Below the pieces are notes generated by a model. It had not been told where the DNA came from. It ran no database searches and was given only the letters and a program-made list of their open reading frames with translations. Positions 44,853 through 54,700 of a stretch of DNA of 64,000 nt are shown in pieces. The stretch is from positions 558,001 through 622,000 of the forward strand of contig JADKAA010000029.1 of the NCBI GenBank assembly GCA_016715465.1, read 5' to 3'. The position numbers were made by a program, and so were the translations under genes. This DNA comes from Saprospiraceae bacterium (lineage in GTDB: Bacteria; Bacteroidota; Bacteroidia; Chitinophagales; Saprospiraceae). Every line of letters starts with the position of its first letter. Position 1 is the first letter of the stretch.

Positions 44853-45683
44853 ATGATTGAAATTGGCAAATACAATACCCTGCGCGTTGTGCGAAAGGTT
44901 GACTTTGGGTATTATCTTGACGGTGAAGAATGGGGAGATATCCTCTTTCCCATACGGTATGCCCCAGCAGATTTAGCCTTGGATAGTTACATTGATGTGA
45001 TCGTGTATCTGGATGGAGAGGAAAGGCTGGTAGCCACTACAGAAAAACCGTTTGGTCACGTTGGCGAAGTTGCCTACCTTAAAGTAAGTGAGGTAAATGA
45101 GTTTGGAGCTTTTCTGGACTGGGGTCTAATGAAAGAACTTTTTGCCCCATTTGCCTTGCAAAAAGACAAAATGGAAAAAGGCAAGTCATACCTCGTGTAT
45201 ATATATCTGGATGAAATCACGGAACGCATTGTTGCGAGCTCAAAAATTTCCAGGTTTGTCGACCTCGCCCCACCTTTGTTCAAAGAAAAACAAAAACTTG
45301 AAGGCATCGTTTGGAGCAAAACAGATTTTGCTTACAAGGTCATTATTAACCACAGCAATACAGGCATATTATATACGAATGAAGTATTCAGACCCTTACA
45401 TACCGGTGATAAAATCTGGGTGTACATCAAAAAAATAAGGGATGACCTCAAAATTGATCTCTCTTTATACAATCCCGAAATTGTCCGCTTTGATGAATTT
45501 TCAGAATTGATTCTGGAAAAGCTCAGGGCCAACAACGGTTTTTTAAAAGTATCTGATGCGTCCTCTGCTGATATTATTTACCAAACATTTGGAATGAGTA
45601 AAAAGAATTTTAAAAAAAGTATTGGCATGCTGTATAAGGCGCATAAAATCATCATCCATAATGATGGCATCCAGCTGGTCTGA
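44853..45683 (+). CDS. S1-like RNA-binding protein CvfB
   Basis: This 276-residue protein has the CvfB layout: two or three S1-like OB folds (IGKYNTLRVVRKVDFGYYLD; GHVGEVAYLKVSEVNEFGAF with FLDWGLMKELFAPF; KLEGIVWSKTDFAYKVIINH) and a C-terminal winged-helix (SADIIYQTFGMSKKNFKKSI). In Gram-positive bacteria CvfB binds RNA and affects virulence gene expression; here it is probably a general RNA-binding regulator. The GTG-free ATG at 44853 follows the MATE gene by 2 bases. It ends the operon before a strong terminator. Confidence 0.9.
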   Translation: MIEIGKYNTLRVVRKVDFGYYLDGEEWGDILFPIRYAPADLALDSYIDVIVYLDGEERLVATTEKPFGHVGEVAYLKVSEVNEFGAFLDWGLMKELFAPFALQKDKMEKGKSYLVYIYLDEITERIVASSKISRFVDLAPPLFKEKQKLEGIVWSKTDFAYKVIINHSNTGILYTNEVFRPLHTGDKIWVYIKKIRDDLKIDLSLYNPEIVRFDEFSELILEKLRANNGFLKVSDASSADIIYQTFGMSKKNFKKSIGMLYKAHKIIIHNDGIQLV

Positions 45684-45739
45684 CAGACCACTGTACCTTA
45701 AATATCTCCTCTATAGATAGACTAAATTGTATAAAAAAA

Positions 45740-45774
45740 GGGAAGGGTGAGGATACATTATCCTCACCCTTCCC
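45740..45774. terminator. Bidirectional terminator between cvfB and the giant adhesin
   Basis: GGGAAGGGTGAGGATA and its exact complement TATCCTCACCCTTCCC form a 16-bp stem with loop CAT. It has A-rich sequence on the left and T/A-rich on the right. It lies between two convergent genes, so it likely stops both. Confidence 0.9.
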
Positions 45775-45790
45775 TTATAATTACTTTCGG

Positions 45791-48700
45791 TTATCGAATG
45801 ACTGTAAGGTCTCCTGAGAAGACTTCAACATCTCCGGATCCTTTCGCATCGTATTCAAGTTCTACTACCCAGGTATAAACTCCTGGCACCACGTCTTTAC
45901 CATTGAAGGTTCCGTTCCAGCCAAATGAAGGGTCATTGGCAGGGAAATCTGCCCTGGAATACATAAGGTTACCCCATCGGTCGAATATTTTCATTTCATT
46001 GATCCACGCGACGCTGCTGCTTTCCACGAAAAACGTTTTGTTTTCGCCAAAATTTTCAGGCTGGATGATGTTTGAAAATACAATGTTACGTGCCTTGAAT
46101 ATGTTGATTACTTTGCAATCTTCCGCTTCACAGCCATTTTCATTCACGACCCTTGCACAAACCGTTGTGCTGCTTTGAGGATAGTATGCAAATTCGATAC
46201 AATCTTCAACCGGCTGATCACAAATGATTCTCACCCCTGAGGTATCCGTCGTTGTCCACCTTATGGTTTGTGCACCGCCCGGAATCTGACCTGCCAGAGA
46301 CAATTGCACTGAATCGCCCAAGGCAATGGTTACGTCATCTCCCAGGTCAATGCTGAAAGGACCAGGCTCATTAATTTTGGCTGTTTCCAGATAAGTACAT
46401 CCAGTAGCATCTTTGATCACGAGGTTGTATGTACCCCCATTTAAGCCGGTAAAATTAGGGCTGTTTTGGAAAGTTGCACCTCCATCTTTTGAGTACTGTA
46501 ATGGCGCTTTACCTCCGGTTATGGCAATAAAGCCTGCTGTGCCATCTTTGGCATTAAAACAGGATACATCTTTTGTACTTAAGGTTGCTGTTGGTTTATT
46601 CGGATCTACTGTAATAATGACATCGTCGGTAGAAACACAACCGGTTACCGTATTGGTCACTTTGATGGTAAACTTACCCCCAAAATTCACTTTCGTCGTA
46701 GCCTTATCTGCATTTGGAACCGGCAGACCTGACTCATGGGTCCATTCGTAAATTACATTTTGCTGGTTATCTGTAGGGTCACCAAGTGTCACTTCAGCCA
46801 CAGTACAAGTAAGCGTATCCGGATTGCCGGCCTGCGCCGTAGGTGCACTTACCACATTGATGGTCACTATCTGTTTCACATCCGGGCAAGGTGCCTGATT
46901 TGTAAAACTGTATTCAAACTGGTAGGAACTTGCGGATTGACCCTGCGTGTTAAATGTTCCTGTAGCTGCATTGAAGGCAGCACCTGAGGATGGTTTTACT
47001 GAAACTTCTTTCCAGCTACCTCCTGTATCTTCTCCGGTGAGGAGATTTGCCAAACTGATGGTTTCAGGGTCATTGCTACAAACCTCATCTTGTGCTGTTT
47101 GTCCCGCATTTTTAACTTTCACCACAGTAAGTGTTCTGTCAACCTTATCAGGACAGCCTGGTGTTGGATTCGTAACAACGTAAGTTATGGTATAGTTGCC
47201 GGAGGCCAGTCCAGAAACATCAGCCTTATTGTTTGTAATTGGTACGGTAACAGATTGCCAAGTTCCCGGATTTGCCGGATCGTCGTATTGAGGAGACAAT
47301 GAAACCATTCCATCCGCGGTACATACGTCTGCCGGGTCTCCTGGTTTAATCGGAGGACAGGTACAGTCAATGACTTCGATTTCGATCGTGTACACCTTAT
47401 TTTCACAAGGAGCTGTGTTTGTGACCCTGTAAGTAAAGGTATAGGTTTGACCTATCACCGCATTGGAGAAATCCACGCTGAATGGATTGGAGAAATTAAC
47501 CGGTGCATTGTCGGTATTTTCCCAGGTGCCCCCAAACCAACCTGCAGTAATGAAGTTACGGAAATCAAGTACATTTTCATTGTTACCCTTATCCACGGTA
47601 CATACAGTCTCAGAGGCCTTAATCGTCGCTGTCTTTTCATTGACTATGGTTAAGTCCACTGTAGAGAATTTGTCGCAAGTGCCAGAAGGCGCAGGATTCA
47701 AAATATATGTAAGTGTATATTTGCCTTCGACAACACCGTTTACATTAAAAGTCTTATCCGGATTCACTACAACGGCCTGGTTTAGCGGATTGGTAACCGT
47801 CCATGAACCTGGGGCAATATTTGGATCTTCAAGTGCTGCCAAATCAAATAATAATTCGGTATTACATATAGGCTGCGGAGCTGTGATATCCACATTGGGA
47901 CAATCACAATCCTTCACCGAAACCTTTACCCTTACATTAGCCGGAACGCATGGGGCATTAGCCGTTACACTGTACTCAAATTCATATACATTTCCAATCG
48001 TCTGGCCTGCAAAATCCACAAAGCCATTGGCCGGAATGGTAAGCGCGGGTGTACCAGATACCTGGGTCCAGGTGCCACCGGGCGTAGCATTGATCAATGA
48101 ATTAAGGCCCAGCACTGTATTTCCATTTCCTGTATTGGCATTACATGCAGTGCCATCGTTAAGTTTTACCGCAGTTGGCTGCCTTCTGATTACGATGTCC
48201 TGTTCAAAAAACTTATCGCAGTTACCTCCCGGATCGTTGGTAAATGTATAACGGATTTTATAGGATCCCGAAGTTATCCCTGTAGCATTAAACACTGATC
48301 CGGTTAACGGAGTTCCGGGAGCAGTGGTGGACCACGTACCGGGAGTACCCGCAGGATTAAGTGTGATTAAGTTATTGAGATCCACATTATCGCTGCCATT
48401 ACAGAGTGTATCTCTTAGAATGGCAGCCAATGGGCAGGAACAGTCCCTAACCGTAACATTCAATCTAACTTTCAAATCCTTACATGGGGCTGCTGCCCCT
48501 GTGGTGGTGTATTCAAACACAAGGACGCCTGGCGCAAGTCCCAATGCGTCAACCAAAGGCAAGCCTGATACAGGCGTTCCTGAAATCTGCAACCATTGGC
48601 CGGCTGTAGTACCTGCTACAAGGACGGTATCCAGATTTATTGATGATGGGCCCTGAGCCGTGGCAGCGTTGCAAACAGTTCTATTCCCTTTGATGGCAGC

Positions 48701-51700
48701 AGTTGGTGCACCGTTGACAGTTATGGTGTGTTGTCCTGAATTTGGACAAGCACCAATGGAAGCATTGGTTTGCCAATTGAGTACATAAGAACCCGGAGCG
48801 ATGCCCTGAATATTTAAAATCGAATCTGTAGAAACTGCGGCATTTTGAGGTCCTGAAACAAAGCTCCAAACTCCACTCCTTATGGTAGCCTGAACATTTA
48901 AATAGTTATTGAGATTCACCGGAGTCGACTGGTCATTGCAGGCAACCAAAGGCTGGAATGCAATGGTGGGACAAGGGCAGTTGTTTACAATTACATTGAC
49001 AAATGCGGTATCATTGACACAGGGCACTATGGCCGTATTCGTTACATATCTGAAAGTAAATGTGTCTCTTGGCACGCCCAGGAAACTTACATTGGCCAGG
49101 TTTGTAAGATCTACTCCCGATCCTTCAATATCTGTCCATACACCGGCAGATCCTGAGATCAATGAATTGAAATTAATAAAAGTAGGCCCTACTCCACTGT
49201 TTAGTCTGCACACTTCAACCGGCGACTGCAGTACATTCACCAGAGGAGACGCTGAATTGGTGACCACCTTACAACCGGTTCCTTTACAACCAGAAGCATC
49301 TGACACAGTTACACAGTAAGTACCTGCTGCTGTTACCGCCAAATTGGAAATTGTATCGGCAGGCAATAAAATACCATCTTGAGACCAGGCATAAGTCTGG
49401 AAAAAACTTCCCGGAGTTAGTGTATCTACAGCCCCATCGCACAAGGCTAGGTCATTAAGGCTGATTTGCAGAGAATCGGAAGTTATAATGTTGACAACTG
49501 AATCCCTAAAACAACCTTCGGCTGAGGTAACTTCTACAGTATATGAACCTCCAATGTTAAGTTCAACCAAAGATGTGTCAGATATGATAGTCAGGGCAGG
49601 GTCTTTCCAAACAAAAGTAGTCAGCGTATCACTAATGGCTTCAATCGTCGTAGATGAACCTGTGCAAAAACTCAGAGATCCCTGAAGGCTTAGTGTTGGA
49701 ATATTCGCCACAACCACTTCAAATGAAGCAACATCTGTGCATCCGTTGGCTTCTGTCACCGTGACAAAATAAGTAGTAGTTGATGCGGGTGTTACCGTAA
49801 TATTAGGGGTAGTTAAGCCAGACACATTCCATTCAAAGCTGGCGTATGTCGCAGCGTTGGTGATTCCGATTGTTGAATTCTTTCCAACACATATCGGACT
49901 GGTTCCAAATATCACAGCTGGAATTCCATTTGGTGGCAGAATCGTAAAGGTTTTAATATCCAGACACCCATTATCTGTATAGGTGCGCAATTCAAAACAA
50001 TTATTGGCACTAAGATCAGCAATAGAAAATATAGATGGATCGGTGGTTTTTACCTGAATCAAATTTCCTTCACAGTCATACAATTCAAATCGGTCCAGGT
50101 ATGAACTACTATAACCAAAATCAAAGTCAGCAGTCAAAACCACTGAATTCTGACCACATACAAGTGGTGGATATGTAATTGTGACTTCCGGCAAACCATC
50201 TATAATGATTTCACCGCAAATATCCACTTCACAACCGAAATCATCAACTACATTTACACAAATTTCATACGGATCAGTCGATGGTACGGAATTCTCTTCA
50301 TCCAAATCATAGCTGTCATCCGCATTAACCGAAGTCCCAAAGGTGCCATAAATCCCACCAGGGACATCCCAGTTGAAAAAGAAAGGATAGGTACCTGAAG
50401 TAATGATGGCTGTAACAAGGGGTCCGTCGTCGTCAATTCCATCCTGACAAATGGATAGTGGATCAGGATCCATTTCACCTTCCACAGGAGGTTTCACATC
50501 TACCTCAACCTCACCTGTGCCTGTACAGCCTTTATCGTCTGTAACTGTAACAAAATAAGTGGTAGGTGCGGTTGGACAAACATTAATCGCTGAAGTATTA
50601 TCTCCTGTGTTCCACTGGTAGTTTACATATGTTCCGGATCCTCCGGTAAGTAAAGGTGAAATATCTGTACACAATCCCTCACAAACATAAGTTGGATCAA
50701 ACTCTACCATGATTTCAGGATACACGGTAACCTTTAATTCAAATTCAGGACCTTTACAGATTGAGTTTGCCCCTCTGGCACTAAACACATAAATGACCTC
50801 TTCCACACTCGTGCCAGTATTTACCAGTACATCTGTAAAGGATGCAATGCTATTTGAAAATGTGCCGGTAAGCGTTTCACCTGTTACATTTGGGTTGTCA
50901 ATGGTGTTTAATTCAATAACTGCACCTGATTCCGAAGCAACAACCTCAATTAACACTGCATCTCCTGTACAAATTTCTTTGTCTTCCCCATCTACCGTAA
51001 TATTTCCAGAACAGTCGATAGCTCCATCAAAAACCAATGGTGTGGAAAGTGAACAGGAAAGGTCATCCCAGCAACCTGTTTCACCATCAGCGGTAACAGT
51101 TATTGAATAGTCCAGTCGTTCTGTCTCACAATCCACCATATCCTCAAGTTCTTTGACTTTAAGATCAAGGCAGAAGTTTATGATTTGTGTAGCATTGCAA
51201 GAGGCAGGAAGACCCCACATATTATCGGGGTCACCATCATTGGTGCAACCCGCAGAACCCCCATTGGAAACATACCACCACCCTCCGGGCAAAAGCGTCC
51301 CTGCCGGCATACCGGCATTTGGACCGCCATATTCCATTCCTTTACGACCATCAATATCAACTATTGAATATATGGTGCTATTGACATTATAATCCACCAT
51401 GTCTTCATCAAGCCAGAACGAGCCTCCACCAGGACCCTGGGCCTGAATATTTGAACCTGCGTAATCCCATCCTCCATAAATAGTCGGGATGATACCCTGA
51501 ATCCATTGACAGTTATTTCCATCAGGTGGCGGTGGTGCAGATACCGTAAATACAAAGTTGAAGCAAAAATTTACCGTTTCACCAGGGCAGTATGGTCCGT
51601 TGGCATTTCCTGTGGGATAGTCGGGTCTTGTAATGGAAGTAATGGAAGATTCATAACAGTCATAAGTATTAAAAAATGTGGCTACACACAATGTGAACGG

Positions 51701-54700
51701 TCCTAGATTCTCACCATTGAGTGCTTCTACTTTAATCCAAAAAGTTTGATTCGCACCGGCTCCCACTGTTGCGGTACTTCCCTGAAAACAAGGAGCAAGC
51801 GAAGGCTGAATACCCAGGGTAGAACAATCCATTCCGGTGTAGTAAGTGATGAGTGGAGTAAATGGAGCATCAATGTCAATAACCATAGAGGTAGCCTGAC
51901 CATCGGTGTTTACCTGAAACCAGACTGAAGCTCCATCAGGATCACAATCACCGGGTTCTGCGCAATTGTAATCGTTACACGAACTTACACATGCAAATCC
52001 ACCATCTGTTACAGGCGTGAGAATATCTACAATTTCATCACAAATTTCAGCACCATCACAACCATCTTTGTCTTCAAAACTCAAAGAGAAAGTGCCACAG
52101 CCTACCTCCGAAGAACCAACCGCAACATAAATATGTGTGGTTGCAAAATCTTCGCATCGAACGATGAAGGTTTCAGATCCGGCTGCTATGCAATATGGAT
52201 CAACACCCGGAGCAGGAGCTATACCATGTGTACAATCACCACCCGGAGGTCCAACAAATACTTCTACTCCGATATTACCGGTCATAGATCCTGAAGCGAA
52301 AGTGATTTCAACTGCCTTTGCTGTTGGGCTTGGCGTATATTCATACCAAACAGTAGATTCTACGTTTGTCATAGGACATGCTAAAGGTTCACCCGGATTG
52401 GTAGCACAACATGTTGATGTCAAAGTAGCCGATCCCCCGGAGGCAATTTGCTCTGGGGTACAATTATTTGCGGGCGGTACGATGACTTTTATGTCAAAAG
52501 AAAAAGTTGCACCTGCTGGATCTGTGGTGCCCACCGTTATGAAATAGGTGGTATTGCCCATAATGGGAATATTTTCAAATGGATTGGTATCTTCAGAACA
52601 TGCCACGTAGGTTGTCGCCGTGCAAGAGGTAAGAATAGTAAGATAATTGCCGGCTGTGATGTTGGCAAAATCTACCTCCGTTGCACCTGCTGGCGTGGTA
52701 AATGTATAATACACCGTTGGGTCGGTTCCATGCTCACAACCTCCAGCATTAAAAGTTTCCCAGCAAGCATTTACAGTTGTCCCGGTTACGGTAACAAATT
52801 CACAATCTACAATCGGAATTCCTTCTGCCTTGTTGCAGTCATCATTGACAGGACCATCATCTGCAATTTCGGTAAAATTTAACCTAAAATCTCCCGCAGT
52901 CGCTTCTGAGGTTGACACCTGAAGGAAATAATCACCAGGAGGAAGACAGTCAAAATCATAGTCCAAGCTTCCGCTTGCACATTCTGCTTCTACTTGCACT
53001 CCCGCACCACAAGCATTGGAAACAACTCCGGCTACGATGCCCCCTGAAAATGGATTAGAACCAAAGGGGGTTATCATTACATTTATACCTCTGGCACCCG
53101 GAGAAGGAATTGTAAACTTAAAGAAAACCACATTCTGCTGATCACCGGTGGGACAAGCGGGCAGCGTTGGGTCGCCACCTGCACAGGACGTGGTGCTAAC
53201 GATGGATCCATTTCCGGAAATGTCAAATGCTGTCAAGTCTGCACATGGGTCATCATTGTCCGGACCCAAATTAAATTTAATTTCAAACTCAAAATCCCCG
53301 CCATTGTCATTGTTGGAAGAAACGGCGATGTAATAGGTATCACCGGCATTCAATGGGCCCATATTTCCAAACAAAGAATTCAAACCTGAATTACATCCAT
53401 CCACAGCAGTGAGGTTGGTACAATCAGCACCTTCTTCGAACAAGCCCATTACAGGTGTTCCTGTTCCAGAATAGCTCGTAAATTCAAAATCCATCGTCGG
53501 GCTATCTCCTACCATTCCCGGGGCAGTAAAAGAATACCAGGTCGTTTCTTCGTCATTAAAATCGCATGGGGCTGTCACGGATGCCAAGTTTTCTGGACAA
53601 GCATCCTCATTGCTGGCCGTGAATGGGCCCAGCAGCACACAAATGTCATCCGGATCAACAATCAGCGCGGTGGCATTGGTACAAACATCATTCGGAGCAG
53701 CAGGATTCTGGCTGGATGACACACTTATATTAAATGGACCTGCATTGGCTGCAGATGAACCCACCATTATGTTGTAGATTCCCGGTTCAAGGCAGGTAAG
53801 TTCCAGTATGCCGTTGCCGCTGCAGTTTTCATCAATAAGCGTACCATTGCATGCATTACCTTCTTCAAAGACTGCAATAGAAGGAGATGTAAGCCCGGTA
53901 ACGGTGATGGTAATCTGATCATTTGGTGCCGTCAGGTCGTAAGGGTACCACAATGTATTTTCAATAGCATTACCACCACAAAGATAATCGTCGGTTGCGC
54001 AGGTATTATCTTCTCCTGTAAGAGATCCTGGAATATCTGTAGCTGCAAAACCAGCAAGGCATGGATCATCATTGGTGGGTGCCAAATTATACTTGATGTC
54101 AAAGCCTACATTGCCTGTAGCCCCATCAATACCGATGGCAATAAAGTAAGTTGTATTTGCAGCGACGGTGATGGGACCCGCCGGACCACCGCTCAAACAA
54201 CCTCCTCCAGCAATGGGGCTGCCTGAAACCGGACATGTAGTGAAAATACTCAAATAAGCACTGGAAGTTATGTTGTCTATCTCAATGCTTGTAGTACCTG
54301 CAGGAGTGGTAAACTCATACCAAACTATGGCATCAACAGAATAATCAAGGGCGCAACCGGAAATGGTAAATTGTTCTGGACATGCACCCGTTGTGGTTGT
54401 GCTAGCTACCGCAAAAAATTCGCATTCTGGCAACTGAGGAATTACCTCCGCATTGTCACAGATGTCATTGGTAACAGTAACTGGCGTTTCAGTTATGGTA
54501 AGATTGAAAGTTCCTGCATTTACAGCAGAAGAACTTACAAAAATATAAATCGTCTGGGGTTCCGGGCAATCCAGGGTAACACTTTGGTCACAATCACCTG
54601 CAATGGATGTAGCGCAATTGTCTTCATATATTTCGACCACATGGTTGGATGCGGAAACGCTAATCGTTAATGTTTTAACACCTGGTCCAATCACATATTC

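Noticed and set aside
47463..48251. 262-residue plus-strand ORF inside the giant adhesin
   Set aside because: It is a long antisense shadow in Ser/Thr/Val-rich repeat coding DNA, like many others across 45900-56400.
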